A DNA stretch of 64,000 nt from Haloferax denitrificans ATCC 35960 (GCF_000337795.1 NZ_AOLP01000009.1:409492-473491); one strand, 5' to 3'; counted from the stretch's first letter, positions 39,458 through 48,314 are shown. The notes: generated by a model from the letters alone, not told the origin. Program-made: numbers and translations.

Positions 39458-39907
39458 TCAGCGGACGACGGTGACGGGACAGGACGCCCGCTCGACGAGT
39501 TCCTTGGCGACGCTCCCGACCAGCCCCTCGTAGCGCTTCGAGAGGCCGCGGTGGCCGACGAAGATGCCGTCGGCGTCCGCCTCCTCGGCGTAGGCCGGAA
39601 TCGCCTCGACGGGGTCGCCGTAGAGGAGTTCCGCGGTCGCTTCGACGCCCGCGTCGGCGGCGCGTTCGGCGGCCGCCTGCAGGACGCGCTCGGCGCGCGC
39701 CTCCGCGTCTTCGAGGCTCTCGGCGACGATGCGGTCGCCGGTTCTGGCCACGCCCGCGACGGGTTCCTCGCCGCCCTCGACGAGGACTTGGGGTTCGACC
39801 GCGTGGACGACCGTGACCGTCGCCCCCAGCGGTTCGAGCATCGAAAGCGCGTGGTCGAGCGCCCTGTCGGCGGCCGCAGACCCGTCTACTGCAACGACGA
39901 AGTTCAT
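39458..39907 (-). CDS. Universal stress protein (UspA family)
   Basis: A 149-aa Usp with the standard N-terminus MNFVVAVDGSAAADRALDHA and the ATP-binding motif GHRGLSKRYEGLVGSVAKEL, followed by CPVTVVR. It is the canonical nucleotide-binding form, unlike the 11431 paralogue, which lacks the D.S at its N-terminus. Its stop touches the rtcA start. Confidence 0.92.
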   Translation of the reverse strand: MNFVVAVDGSAAADRALDHALSMLEPLGATVTVVHAVEPQVLVEGGEEPVAGVARTGDRIVAESLEDAEARAERVLQAAAERAADAGVEATAELLYGDPVEAIPAYAEEADADGIFVGHRGLSKRYEGLVGSVAKELVERASCPVTVVR

Positions 39908-39925
39908 ACCCGTATACAGGTGCCG

Positions 39926-39976
39926 AGACGAGAAAAAGGGTGAGACGAGACGGGGCGAGACGAAACGAGACGGAAC
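39926..39976. repeat. GAGAC-type tandem repeats with A5 tract
   Basis: Repeated GAGACG/GAGAC units (GAGACGAGACGGGGCGAGACG...) fill most of the gap between the uspA start and the archaemetzincin stop. Within it A5 (39933-39937) would read as T5 for the minus-strand archaemetzincin transcript and may terminate it. Confidence 0.7.
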
Positions 39977-39988
39977 GGGATTCCGCGA

Positions 39989-40510
39989 CTAGTGGACGAG
40001 CCGACTGCAGGTGCCACAGAGGTTCTCTTCTTTCACGTCGACCTCGCGGACCGTCGGCGAGAAGGACATGACGCACTTGTTGTTGTCGCAGTGTTCGAGG
40101 CCGAGGGTGTGGCCGATTTCGTGGACGACCTCCTTTCGCACGCGGTCGGACAGCACCTCGTCGGCGGGCTTGTTCGTGATGCCCCCGTCGGTGGAGGTCT
40201 GGAGGCGGTACGTGGAGATGACGGAGCCGTTGCCGTTGAGGTACGCGAGGCCGAAGACGTAGTTTCGGCGGCGGTAGTAGAGGTCCTTTTCGGTGATGCC
40301 GATGTTCTTCTCGCCGCGACCGATGCGGCTCGCCAGCTCGATGAACTGCTCGGCCCGGTACTGGTTTCGGCTCCGGTCGAACGCGCCCTCGGGTATCGCC
40401 TGATTCGAGTGCACGGTCACGTCGCAGTCGTAGACGGAGCGGAGTCCGGCGGATGCCTCCCGCTTGACGGCCGCAGAAATATCCCCGATAGGCACGATAT
40501 CGACGAGCAT
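39989..40510 (-). CDS. amzA: Archaemetzincin metalloprotease
   Basis: A 173-aa zinc protease. The full family signature is present: HEIGHTLGLEHC, then CVM, then CGTC, i.e. HExxHxxGxxHC, CxM and CxxC. The last two cysteine pairs bind a structural zinc. Substrate unknown. Start is ATG 40510 (MLVDIVPIGDIS). On the minus strand GATATTTATG lies 24-36 nt upstream, a good leaderless promoter, shared back to back with the UPF0146 gene. Confidence 0.95.
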   Translation of the reverse strand: MLVDIVPIGDISAAVKREASAGLRSVYDCDVTVHSNQAIPEGAFDRSRNQYRAEQFIELASRIGRGEKNIGITEKDLYYRRRNYVFGLAYLNGNGSVISTYRLQTSTDGGITNKPADEVLSDRVRKEVVHEIGHTLGLEHCDNNKCVMSFSPTVREVDVKEENLCGTCSRLVH

Positions 40511-40549
40511 GCGAGGGATTAAGCGGGGACGCTTCATAAATATCCCGAC
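40511..40549. promoter_or_regulatory. Compact divergent promoter of amzA and the UPF0146 gene
   Basis: Only 39 bp separate two divergent start codons. CATAAATATC (40535-40544) is the TATA element for amzA, and GGATTAAG (40516-40523), 27-34 nt before GTG 40550, suits the plus-strand gene. The core promoters overlap, so the two genes must be co-ordinated. Confidence 0.6.
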
Positions 40550-41002
40550 GTGAAAAAATCGCTTCGCGACGCGCTCGTCGCACGGTTGTCGGGGTACGAC
40601 CGCGCGGTCGAAATCGGGGTCGGCCGGGAGCCGTCGGTGGCGGCCGCCCTCGCCGACCGCGGGGTCGACGTGGTCGCCGTCGACGTTCACGACTTTCCCG
40701 TCCCCGAGGGCGTCTCGTTCGTCCGCGACGACGTGTTCGCCCGCGCCGACGCCTCCGACCTCGGCCCCTACGCCGACGCCGACGTCGTCTACGCGCTGAA
40801 CGTCCCGGTCGAACTCCACCGACCCGCCGCGGAGGTCGCCCGCCGCGCCGACGCCGACTTCCTGTTCACCACGCTCGGCTACGACGAGCCGTCGATTCCG
40901 GTCGCCCGCGAGTCGCTTCCGGGCGATACCCTGTACGCCGCCGAGCGCGGGCGGCGGGACCAGCGCACCCGGCGGGACTCCCCCGGTCGGTCCCAAGGGT
41001 AA
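40550..41002 (+). CDS. UPF0146 family protein
   Basis: A 150-aa archaeal protein with a truncated methyltransferase-like Rossmann pattern ([58 protein letters not shown]). It looks like a SAM-binding fold lacking the C-terminal half. Start is GTG 40550, fixed by the promoter spacing. Function unknown. It lies 31 bp upstream of the HAD hydrolase. Confidence 0.85.
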   Translation: MKKSLRDALVARLSGYDRAVEIGVGREPSVAAALADRGVDVVAVDVHDFPVPEGVSFVRDDVFARADASDLGPYADADVVYALNVPVELHRPAAEVARRADADFLFTTLGYDEPSIPVARESLPGDTLYAAERGRRDQRTRRDSPGRSQG

Positions 41003-41033
41003 GGCACTTGCCCGCTCGTCGCGCGGTTCCGGT

Positions 41034-41888
41034 ATGCACGCGGACGCTGTCGTCCTCGATATCGACGGAGTGCTCGTCGACGTCGCCGACTCCTACCGGC
41101 GCGCCATCGTCGAATCCGTGGACCGACATTACGGCACGACCATCTCCCGCGACGAGGTCCAACTGTTCAAGGACGCCGGCGGCTTCAACAACGACTGGGA
41201 ACTGACGTACGCGGCGGCGCTGTACGTCCTCGCCGCCCGCGAGACCGACCTGTCTGTCGCCGAGTTCACCGACGAAATCGAGGCCCGCGGCGGCGGTCTC
41301 GACGCCGCCGAGGCGACCGTCGAAGCCCTGTGTTCCGACCCGAGCGCCGTCTTCGACGAGTGGGAGCCCGAGTCGCTCCGCGAGACGTTTCAGACGCTCT
41401 ACCTCGGAGGCGACCTGTACCGCGACCTCGAAGGCGGCGACCCGCCGTTCGAGGCCGCCGGCTACATCCACGACGAACCCGTGCTCCTCCGCCCGGAGAC
41501 GCTCGACGCCCTCGGCGACCGCGAACTCGGCGTCGTCACCGGTCGCCCCAGCGCCGAGGCCGACATCGCGCTCGACCGCGTCGGCATCGACGTGGCCGAC
41601 GACCACCGGTTCACGATGGACGACTGGGAGGAGGGAAAACCCCACCCGGCCGCGCTCGTGACGGTCGCGGAGCGCCTCGGGGCCGACTCGGTCGTCTTCG
41701 TCGGCGACACCCTCGACGACGTGAAGACGGCGCTGAACGCCGACGCCGCCGACCCCGAGCGCGTCTACTACGGCGTCGGCGTCCTCTCGGGCGGCCTGAC
41801 CGGCGACGACGGCCGACAGAAGTTCTCCGAAATCGGCGCGGCCGCCGTCGTCGAGGACGTAAACGAGGTCCCGGACCTGCTCGACTGA
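41034..41888 (+). CDS. HAD hydrolase, TIGR01548 family
   Basis: A 284-aa haloacid-dehalogenase-fold phosphatase. Motif I is [12 protein letters not shown], motif II lies in VVTGRPS, motif III is GKPHPA and motif IV is [13 protein letters not shown]. The alpha-helical cap is about residues 20-150. This haloarchaeal family is often annotated near phosphosugar or histidine metabolism, but the substrate is unproven. Confidence 0.9.
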   Translation: MHADAVVLDIDGVLVDVADSYRRAIVESVDRHYGTTISRDEVQLFKDAGGFNNDWELTYAAALYVLAARETDLSVAEFTDEIEARGGGLDAAEATVEALCSDPSAVFDEWEPESLRETFQTLYLGGDLYRDLEGGDPPFEAAGYIHDEPVLLRPETLDALGDRELGVVTGRPSAEADIALDRVGIDVADDHRFTMDDWEEGKPHPAALVTVAERLGADSVVFVGDTLDDVKTALNADAADPERVYYGVGVLSGGLTGDDGRQKFSEIGAAAVVEDVNEVPDLLD

Positions 41889-41937
41889 TGGCTCGGACGC
41901 TGACTCCGACTCCCGTTTCGACGCCGGAGGGCCGCTG

Positions 41938-42153
41938 ATGGGACACCTCCGCGCCTTCGTCGTCACGCTACTCGCGCTCGACGCGGTCGTTGTCGTCGTC
42001 GGGACGTACCTCCTCCCGCCGGACCCCGTCACGCAGTTGTTCCTCGTCGGGCCGCCCCTCCTTTTCGCCCCGGTGGTCGCGTGGTGGCTCGTCTACCGCG
42101 ACGGCTTCGAGCGGGTGCAGGCGCTCGTCGAGTCCGACGGCGACGGTCGGTGA
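41938..42153 (+). CDS. Small two-helix membrane protein
   Basis: A 71-aa protein with two transmembrane helices (about 7-25 and 33-50) separated by PPDP, and a short soluble tail (YRDGFERVQALVESDGDGR). I do not recognise a family. It lies 49 bp after the HAD gene on the same strand. Confidence 0.7.
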   Translation: MGHLRAFVVTLLALDAVVVVVGTYLLPPDPVTQLFLVGPPLLFAPVVAWWLVYRDGFERVQALVESDGDGR

Positions 42154-42176
42154 CCCCCCGCCCGCGAACACAGGCA

Positions 42177-42211
42177 GAACCGACCGGTCGCACAACCCTT
42201 TAGGTCGGTTC
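42177..42211. promoter_or_regulatory. Perfect 9-bp inverted repeat spanning the npdG promoter
   Basis: GAACCGACC (42177-42185) and GGTCGGTTC (42203-42211) flank a 17-bp spacer containing CCCTTTA, the TATA-like box that sits 26-33 nt before the ATG at 42229. It is a strong candidate operator. Confidence 0.6.
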
Positions 42212-42228
42212 GGTCCGCAGGTGTGGGT

Positions 42229-42897
42229 ATGCGAATCGCACTCCTCGGTGGGACCGGCGACATCGGCGAGGGCCTCGCCCTCCGCTGGGCCTACCACACC
42301 GACCACGAGGTCATCGTCGGGTCGCGCGACCCCGACAAGGCCCGCGAGAAGGCCGACGAGTACGAGACCGAACTCTCCAGTCGCGGCCGCGACGTGAAGG
42401 TAAACGGCTTCGCGAACGAGATGGCCGCCGACCGCGCCTCCGTGGTCGTCCTCGCCGTGCCGCCGTACCACGTCTCCGACACCGTCGCGGCCGTCTCCGA
42501 CTCGCTGTCCGAGGGCGACGTGCTCGTCACGCCCGCGGCGGGCATGAAGCGCGACGACGACGGCTTTCACTACCACCCGCCGAAGGCGGGGAGCGTGACG
42601 GCGCTCGTCGCCGACGCGGCCCCCGACGACGTGCCGGTCGTCGGCGCGTTCCACAACCTCGCGGCCGGCCGACTGGCCGACCTCGACGCCGACCTCGGCA
42701 TCGACACGCTCCTCGTCGCCGACGACGAGGACGCCAAGGAGACGGTGCGCCTGCTCGCCGAGGGCATCGACGGCCTCCGCGCGCTCGACGGCGGCGGCCT
42801 CGCCAACGCCCCCGAAATCGAGGGCATCACCCCGCTTCTCATCAACGTCGCGCGGAACAACGACGGCCTGCACGACCTCGGTATCCAGTTCAAGTAG
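42229..42897 (+). CDS. npdG: F420-dependent NADP oxidoreductase (NpdG-type)
   Basis: A 222-aa enzyme that transfers hydride between reduced F420 and NADP. The N-terminal fold is ALLGGTGDIGEGLALRWA with the downstream phosphate-binding VGSRDPDKA. The F420 side is lined by VVLAVPPYHV and PAAGMKRDDD. Start is ATG 42229 (MRIALLGG); the in-frame GTG 42223 is less likely. A palindrome flanks its presumed TATA box. The gene supplies NADPH or reduced F420 for biosynthesis. Confidence 0.92.
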   Translation: MRIALLGGTGDIGEGLALRWAYHTDHEVIVGSRDPDKAREKADEYETELSSRGRDVKVNGFANEMAADRASVVVLAVPPYHVSDTVAAVSDSLSEGDVLVTPAAGMKRDDDGFHYHPPKAGSVTALVADAAPDDVPVVGAFHNLAAGRLADLDADLGIDTLLVADDEDAKETVRLLAEGIDGLRALDGGGLANAPEIEGITPLLINVARNNDGLHDLGIQFK

Positions 42898-42927
42898 CGC
42901 CGTCCGATCCGCGTCCGAATCCCGTTT

Positions 42928-44181
42928 TCACGACAGTTCCGACCGCGGCACCGTCGCGGCCTCCCCGTAGAGGGTCCGCGCGACGAGCAGTCCGACGACG
43001 GCGACGAGCGCGACGCAGGCGAGGTACTCGACGCGGAAGCCGACCACCTCGGCCATCGGGACGGCCACGAGCGGGCCGAGCGTCGACCCCGAGTCGCCGA
43101 AGACGTTGTAGACCCCGCCGAGTTTGCCCACGTCGTCGGCCGGGCTGAGGTCGCCGAGATAGGCCAAAAGCGGCGGGTTCGACCCGCCGACGCCGACGCC
43201 GATGAGCGCCACGCCCGCGAGCGTCGAGACGAGCGTCGGCACGAGCGCCAACAGCGCGAACCCGGCCGCGAGGACGCCCAGAGCGGGGAGCGTCAGCGCC
43301 GCGCGGTTCGACAGGCGGTCGGAGTACCGCCCGACGGCGAGCGTCGTGACGCTCGACGCGACGACGCCGACGGCCATCACGACCCCGCTGACGCCGGCAC
43401 CCGAGAGGCCGCCGAGCGAGATGTCGTTCGCCGTCGCGTACAGCACGGCCGTCGAGAGGAGGACGCCGGAAAACAGAAAGCGGACGGCGAAGTTGACGGT
43501 GCCGACGGTGAAGATGCGGATGTCGGCGCTGACCAGCCGCGGCACGTCGCGGAGCGAACTCGCCGCGGTCACGTCGGTCTTCACGTCCGGGAGGACGGAG
43601 ATGGCGACGAGGGCGGCGAACAGGCCCGCGCACCCCGCGACGGCGAACGCGGTGGCGTAGCCGAACGCGTCGGTGACGAGGCCGCCGACGACGAGGCCCG
43701 CGGGGAAGCCGAGGCTCTGGCCGCCGCGCATGTAACCGACCCACTTCCCGCGGTTTTCGTCCGAGGTGACGTGGGTGATGGTGCTGAACGCGCCGACGAA
43801 GACGAACGCCGAGCCGACGCCCCAGCAGGCCCGCGACAGGAGGAAGACGGTCGCGCTGTCGAGCGGAATCGGACCCGGGTCCAGCCCGAGGACGTAGCCG
43901 AACGGCGACAGCCCCTGCACGACGAACCCGGCTATCATCGGCCGGCGCGTCCCCATCCGGTCGAGTATCTGCCCGGCGGGCGTGTTCACGACCAGTCGGG
44001 TGAACCGGTTCGCCGAGAGGATGAGGCCGACCACGAACGGCGTGATGCCGATGATGGGGCCGAGCGTCGGCAGGGTCGGGAAGGCGACGCCCGCGCCGAC
44101 GCCGCCGAAGAAGACGCCCGCGATGAGGCTCCCGGCGACGAACTCGACCGACGGCTCGTCGCCGCCGAACAGCCGGCTCAC
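42928..44181 (-). CDS. Major facilitator superfamily transporter
   Basis: A 417-aa twelve-helix MFS permease. The cytoplasmic loop motifs are NRFTRLVVNTPAGQILDRMGTRRPM (DRxGRR-like; ends quoted) and DSGSTLGPLVAVP near helix 11. Substrate not readable; similar proteins are drug or sugar exporters. It is monocistronic, upstream of a 196-bp gap to hisE. Confidence 0.9.
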   Translation of the reverse strand: MSRLFGGDEPSVEFVAGSLIAGVFFGGVGAGVAFPTLPTLGPIIGITPFVVGLILSANRFTRLVVNTPAGQILDRMGTRRPMIAGFVVQGLSPFGYVLGLDPGPIPLDSATVFLLSRACWGVGSAFVFVGAFSTITHVTSDENRGKWVGYMRGGQSLGFPAGLVVGGLVTDAFGYATAFAVAGCAGLFAALVAISVLPDVKTDVTAASSLRDVPRLVSADIRIFTVGTVNFAVRFLFSGVLLSTAVLYATANDISLGGLSGAGVSGVVMAVGVVASSVTTLAVGRYSDRLSNRAALTLPALGVLAAGFALLALVPTLVSTLAGVALIGVGVGGSNPPLLAYLGDLSPADDVGKLGGVYNVFGDSGSTLGPLVAVPMAEVVGFRVEYLACVALVAVVGLLVARTLYGEAATVPRSELS

Positions 44182-44377
44182 GCGGCCGACCCTCGGGAGG
44201 GGAGCGCGGCGCGGTTCGGGGCGGTTCGTGGAAGCGGACCGGCGGATGCGGGGTGTTGCGAGAAAACGGACTGACGGACGCGGGTTCGGGGGGCGTGCAT
44301 CGAGAGAGTGCGCTATCGTAAACGCACGCTCTTGGTGTTTTGCAATCGGGCCGTCTCGTCCGGGAACTGCGGACGCC

Positions 44378-44680
44378 TCAGAACCGCGTTTTCAGCTCCT
44401 CGCGCAGGTCGTCGAGCGAGGCGTCTTTCATCGACAGGAGGACGAGCAGGTGGTAGACGAGGTCGGCGCTCTCGTAGAGCAGTTCCTCGCGGTCGTCGTC
44501 CTTGGCCGCGAGGATGGTCTCTGTCGTCTCCTCGCCGAGCTTTTCGAGGACGTAGTTCTCGCCTTTCTCGTGGGTGAAAAGCGTCGTCGTGTAGGAGTCT
44601 TCCGGGAGGTCCGCCTTGCGCGACTCGATGGTCGCAAAGAGCTCGTCTAAGACCTCGTCGGTCGGGGTGTCGGCGTCCAT
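44378..44680 (-). CDS. hisE: Phosphoribosyl-ATP diphosphatase
   Basis: A 100-aa HisE, which hydrolyses phosphoribosyl-ATP to phosphoribosyl-AMP in histidine synthesis. The family core is LYESADLVYHLLVLL with KLGEETTETILAAK (acidic Mg-binding residues). Haloarchaea keep HisE and HisI separate, as here. It is not in a his operon; hisH lies 9 kb away in this window. Confidence 0.95.
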   Translation of the reverse strand: MDADTPTDEVLDELFATIESRKADLPEDSYTTTLFTHEKGENYVLEKLGEETTETILAAKDDDREELLYESADLVYHLLVLLSMKDASLDDLREELKTRF

Positions 44681-44758
44681 GGTCGCACGACGGGCGGGCG
44701 CGGAAAAAGACCCTCTGGTTCCGGCGGGCGGCCGTCACTCCGCCAGTTGGCCGGTCGC

Positions 44759-45367
44759 TCAGGCGTCGGCTTCGACCGCGAGTTCGTCGAAGAACGCGAG
44801 GTCGTGGATGCGGCTGTCGGGCGTCAGTTCGGGGTGAAAGGAGGTGCCGACGACGGGGCCGTCGCGGACGGCGACGGGGTTGCCGTCCCACTCGGCGAGC
44901 ACCTCCACGCCCTCGCCGACCTCGTCGATGAGGGGCGCGCGGATGAACACCGCGGGGAACGGCGAGTCGAGGCCGGCCACGTCCAGCGGGGCCTCGAAGC
45001 TGTCGACCTGCCGGCCGAAGGCGTTGCGGTCCACCGTCACGTCGAGGAGGTCGAGCGTGGTCACGCGGTCGTCCTTGGCGTCGCGGGAGGCGACGATGAG
45101 GCCGGCGCAGGTGGCGAGGACGGGTTTGCCGGCGTCGACGTGGGCGCGAATCTCGTCGGCGATGCCCTCGCGTTCGAGGAGCCGGGAGATGGTCGTGGAC
45201 TCCCCGCCCGGCATGAGCAACACGTCGCAGTCGGGGACGAGGCCGTCGCTTCGGATTTCGACGATGTCGGCGTCGACGCCGTGGGCGTCGGCGGCCCGTT
45301 CGACGGCGTCGGCGTGTTCGGTCACGTCGCCCTGCACGGCGACGACGCCGGCGCGTAGCGTAGTCAT
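44759..45367 (-). CDS. pdxT: Pyridoxal 5'-phosphate synthase glutaminase subunit
   Basis: A 202-aa class I glutaminase that feeds ammonia to PdxS. GVVAVQGDVTEH, LMPGGESTTISRLL, the catalytic Cys in ATCAGLIV and the His-Glu pair in SFHPEL are all present. Start is ATG 45367 (MTTLRAGVV). The pdxS partner is not in the window. Confidence 0.95.
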   Translation of the reverse strand: MTTLRAGVVAVQGDVTEHADAVERAADAHGVDADIVEIRSDGLVPDCDVLLMPGGESTTISRLLEREGIADEIRAHVDAGKPVLATCAGLIVASRDAKDDRVTTLDLLDVTVDRNAFGRQVDSFEAPLDVAGLDSPFPAVFIRAPLIDEVGEGVEVLAEWDGNPVAVRDGPVVGTSFHPELTPDSRIHDLAFFDELAVEADA

Positions 45368-45404
45368 GGACGGGTCTCGGGAAGCCGCAGACAAAAAGCG
45401 TCCG

Positions 45405-45428
45405 TTCGGCGGTCGGCGGTCGGCGGTC
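45405..45428. repeat. CGGCGGT tandem repeat
   Basis: Three and a half copies of CGGCGGT run up to and overlap the stop codon of the Sec61beta gene. Confidence 0.65.
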
Positions 45429-45591
45429 AGAACGCGAGCGCGTTCAGCACCAGCACGCCGATGCCGAACAGCGCTCCCGCGGCGAAGACGGTTTTGGGGT
45501 CGATTCGAATCGCGTTACGGTCCTCCGCGTCGAAGTAGCGGACGAGGCCCGCGCTCGACATCAGACCGCCGCTGTTCTGGCCCTTGCTCAT
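45427..45591 (-). CDS. Preprotein translocase subunit Sec61beta
   Basis: A 54-aa tail-anchored subunit of the SecYE-beta translocon. The N-terminal half is polar ([23 protein letters not shown]) with the family-typical AGLVRYFD, followed by IDPKTVF and one transmembrane helix ([18 protein letters not shown]) at the end. Length matches archaeal homologues. Start is ATG 45591; longer frames upstream are not credible. Confidence 0.92.
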   Translation of the reverse strand: MSKGQNSGGLMSSAGLVRYFDAEDRNAIRIDPKTVFAAGALFGIGVLVLNALAF

Positions 45592-45831
45592 GTTCCACCG
45601 TCCGTGCGTCCGCCGCCTAAACGTTTCGGCTCGCTTCGGAGCCGCGTGGCGCGCAGTCGGGACGCCCGTCCGAGTCGCCGACGACCGCGTTCCTCTTTCG
45701 CCCCGGTTCGCGGGCGTCTCGACGCTCGAAGACGCCGAACTCGCCCGGAACGGCCGCGGCGCACAACCGGAGAGACGCGGGCCCATGAGTAATCCTTATG
45801 CGCGGGGGCGGGCAAGATGCGCCGGGATACG

Positions 45832-46098
45832 ATGACTGTTCGACTCTTGGACTTCTACGCGGACTGGTGCGGCCCTTGTAAGACGCAGGACCCGATTCTC
45901 GACGAACTCGAAGGCGACTACGAGAGCGTCGAGTTCGTCAAGGTCGACGTCGACGAGGAACAGGACGTGGCCAACCAGTATCAGGTTCGCTCGCTCCCGA
46001 CGCTCATCGTCGAGAACGACGACGGCATCGTCGACCGATTCGTCGGTGTCACCCAGCGCGACGACATCGAATCGGCGCTGAGCCAGGCCGGCGCGTAA
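45832..46098 (+). CDS. Thioredoxin
   Basis: An 88-aa protein with active site DWCGPCK and the cis-proline loop SLPTLIV. It is shorter than usual, lacking the first strand of standard thioredoxin, and the start is placed at ATG 45832 ([16 protein letters not shown]); ATG 45817 would add MRRDT. It reduces disulfides in the cytosol. Isolated gene. Confidence 0.92.
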   Translation: MTVRLLDFYADWCGPCKTQDPILDELEGDYESVEFVKVDVDEEQDVANQYQVRSLPTLIVENDDGIVDRFVGVTQRDDIESALSQAGA

Positions 46099-46179
46099 GC
46101 CCGCCGCGAACCGCCGCGTTTTCCGACCCATCCGGACGACCGCCGAGCGGCCCGCGAGCGCCGGCGGTGTGTCTCGCAA

Positions 46180-46189
46180 GCGTTATACG
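46180..46189 (+). promoter_or_regulatory. TATA-like element of the L40e gene
   Basis: GCGTTATACGA is centred about 27 nt before the ATG at 46212, the spacing of a leaderless haloarchaeal promoter. Confidence 0.55.
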
Positions 46190-46211
46190 ACCGGCGGCGG
46201 GACTCGTATGC

Positions 46212-46358
46212 ATGGCTAGTGACGCTGCGACGAAGCGGACGCTCGAGAAGCAGATTTGCATGCGGTGCAACGCGCGCAACCCCCAGAAGGCCAAGCAGTG
46301 CCGCAAGTGCGGCTACAAGCACCTTCGACCCAAGTCGAAGGAACGCCGCGCCGCGTAA
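46212..46358 (+). CDS. 50S ribosomal protein L40e
   Basis: A 48-aa zinc-ribbon ribosomal protein: [33 protein letters not shown], with CxxC at residues 16-19 and 30-33 of the body. Start is ATG 46212 ([14 protein letters not shown]). Very basic, unlike its neighbours, as expected for a ribosomal protein. Confidence 0.95.
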   Translation: MASDAATKRTLEKQICMRCNARNPQKAKQCRKCGYKHLRPKSKERRAA

Positions 46359-46373
46359 GCCCGCACGCTTCTC

Positions 46374-46754
46374 TCAGGCGTCTCGCCGATACAGCTCGAA
46401 CAGGACCGCGAGCAGTGCGAGCTGGACGAGCTTGTCCGCGACGCCGCCGATGCCGAAGATAGCCGGCCAGTTGAGCGCGACGTAGAGGACGACCTGTCCG
46501 GCGGTGAAGGGGATGCCGAGCAACACCACCCACGAGCGGAGGCGCTCGTCGCCGCGGAGGACGCCGACGATGCCCGCGGCGAACCCCGCGGCGGCCCCGA
46601 GGAACGCGATTCCGAGCGGGTCGGCGAGGTCCGCGGCCAGCGCGCCCGCGCCGAAGACGAGGTGAATCACGCCGGTCACGGCCGCGAGGCCGACGCCGAC
46701 GTAGTGCAGTCGCGTCAGGTCGCCGCCCGCGTCCTCGGCCGCGTCGGTCGCCAT
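46374..46754 (-). CDS. Four-helix membrane protein (DUF7475-like)
   Basis: A 126-aa protein with four hydrophobic helices (about 15-37, 42-60, 70-90 and 95-118). The N-terminal LTRLHYVGVGLAAVTGVIHLVFG is typical of a haloarchaeal family I recall as DUF7475. It begins 1 bp after the MBL stop, so the two share a transcript. Function unknown. Confidence 0.78.
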   Translation of the reverse strand: MATDAAEDAGGDLTRLHYVGVGLAAVTGVIHLVFGAGALAADLADPLGIAFLGAAAGFAAGIVGVLRGDERLRSWVVLLGIPFTAGQVVLYVALNWPAIFGIGGVADKLVQLALLAVLFELYRRDA

Positions 46755-46755
46755 C

Positions 46756-47382
46756 TCAGTCCTCCGGGTACTTCGGCTCGCGGCGTTCCGCGCGTTCGAT
46801 GGCGCGTTCGAGCGCGTCGCGGACGGTGTCGCCGCCGGCCTCGTTCTCGAAGGGGTCGCCGTGGCCGGCGTACAGCGCCTCGACCGTCGAGGGCAGGCGG
46901 TCGAGGAGCGTGTGCAGGCTACTGATGAGGCGCTCGCGGGACTGCCCCGGCATGTCGGTGCGGCCGAAACTGCCGTCGTCGAACGCGCCGTCGTTGTAGA
47001 CGAACACGTCGCCCGAGAACAGCGACCGGCCGCTCACGAGCGAGACGTGGTCGTCGGCGTGACCGGGCGTGTAGACGACCTCGAACGACTCGTCGCCCAT
47101 CTCGACGCGGTCGCCGTCTCCGAGTTCGTGGGTCCGAAGCGGGTGGTCGGCGTAGGCGTACACGTCGGGGTCGAACCGCTCGACCACCGCGTCGAGTTCG
47201 CCGACGTGGTCGGAGTGCTGGTGGGTGACGACCACGGCGTCGAGGTCGTCGGTGTGCTCGGCGACGACCGCCTCGACGCCCGGCATCGTCCCGGCGTCGA
47301 CGAGGACGGTTCGCTCGCCGAGGACGAGGTAGGCGTTGCAGGTGAACGTCTCGGCGTCGGCGGTGACTGGGATGACTTCCAT
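46756..47382 (-). CDS. Metallo-beta-lactamase fold hydrolase
   Basis: A 208-aa MBL protein: motif II THQHSDHVG, motif III TPGHADDHV, motif IV SGDVFV and motif V YAGHGDPF are all in place, so a binuclear zinc site is expected. Probably a glyoxalase II-like thioester hydrolase or similar; substrate not fixed. Start is ATG 47382. It is followed immediately by the DUF7475-like membrane gene. Confidence 0.9.
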   Translation of the reverse strand: MEVIPVTADAETFTCNAYLVLGERTVLVDAGTMPGVEAVVAEHTDDLDAVVVTHQHSDHVGELDAVVERFDPDVYAYADHPLRTHELGDGDRVEMGDESFEVVYTPGHADDHVSLVSGRSLFSGDVFVYNDGAFDDGSFGRTDMPGQSRERLISSLHTLLDRLPSTVEALYAGHGDPFENEAGGDTVRDALERAIERAERREPKYPED

Positions 47383-47511
47383 ACCTGCCCGTACGCGCCC
47401 GACCGGAAAAAGTCGGGCGGACGAGGCGTTCTCCCGTCGCGCGAATCGCCCTCAAACCTCGAACTCGCGCGACAAATCCTTTTTGGGGCTCGGTCGTGTA
47501 CGTATGACTGT

Positions 47512-47682
47512 ATGGGATTTGGGAGCTACGACGAGTCCGAACAAGGAGACCAGAACGTCGACTTCGACGAGGAAGACGGCGTCACGACGAGTGAGGAGAA
47601 ACACGAGGGCGAGGTCGATTTCGAAATCGGCGCGTCCAACGACGAACTCCTCGACCGGCTCCAGGAGATCAAAGACGAGTGA
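47512..47682 (+). CDS. DUF5786 family protein
   Basis: A 56-aa acidic protein (MGFGSYDESEQGDQ...LDRLQEIKDE) belonging to a small haloarchaeal family. No motif beyond the conserved N-terminus. Start is ATG 47512. Its stop overlaps the GTG start of the DUF99 gene by 4 bp, so the two are translationally coupled. Confidence 0.85.
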   Translation: MGFGSYDESEQGDQNVDFDEEDGVTTSEEKHEGEVDFEIGASNDELLDRLQEIKDE

Positions 47683-48290
47683 AGTCCGGGTCTCGCGCCC
47701 TCGGGGTCGCGGAATCCTACTCCGGGGCGGCGCGCGCACCCACAGACGACGCTGACGACGCTTATTTTTCCACAGACCCGTCTCCGGAGAGCGTCCTCTG
47801 CGGCGCGGTCGTCCGCGCCGACCGGGTCGTCGACGGCCTCGCCTTCGAGACGTGCACCGTCGGCGGCGACGACGCGACCGACGCCATCGCCTCGCTGTAC
47901 GCCTCCCTCGACCGCGAGGACGTGCGCTACCTGCTCGTCTCCGGCATCGCCCCGGCGTGGTTCAACCTCGTCGATATCGACCGCCTCGCCGCGGTCCTCG
48001 ACCGCCCGGTGTTGTCGGTCTCGTTCGAAGAGAGCGAGGGCCTCGAACCCGCGCTCTCCGAACAGTTCTCGGGTGCGACGCTCGACCGGCGACTCGCCGT
48101 CTACCGCGCGGCCCCGCCCCGCCGACCCGTCGAAGTGAACGGCGAGACGGTGTTCGTCCGGGCCGCCGGCTGTGACGACGACGAGGCCGCGCGGGTCGTC
48201 CGCGGGTTCACCCCGTCCGGCGGCCGGCCCGAGCCGATTCGCGTGGCCCGGATGGCGGCCCGCGCCGCGCGACGCTTCGCCGGGGATTAA
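47679..48290 (+). CDS. DUF99 family protein (endonuclease dU-like)
   Basis: A 203-aa protein related to the EndoV-type fold. Early blocks RALGVAESY and LCGAVVRADRVVDGLAFETCTVGGDDATDAIASL (ends quoted) and the later VSGIAPAWFNLVDIDRLAAVLDRPVLSVSF match DUF99, some members of which act as archaeal endonucleases. It starts at GTG 47679 within the preceding stop (GTGA overlap) and lies 24 bp upstream of the uracil-DNA glycosylase, which fits a DNA-repair role. Confidence 0.88.
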   Translation: MKSGSRALGVAESYSGAARAPTDDADDAYFSTDPSPESVLCGAVVRADRVVDGLAFETCTVGGDDATDAIASLYASLDREDVRYLLVSGIAPAWFNLVDIDRLAAVLDRPVLSVSFEESEGLEPALSEQFSGATLDRRLAVYRAAPPRRPVEVNGETVFVRAAGCDDDEAARVVRGFTPSGGRPEPIRVARMAARAARRFAGD

Positions 48291-48314
48291 GCCGTCCCCG
48301 CCCTCGAACTGCGT

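Noticed and set aside
44302..44333. Imperfect inverted repeat GAGAGTGCG/CGCACGCTCT near hisE
   Set aside because: The arms mismatch by two bases, and position fits neither promoter nor terminator clearly.
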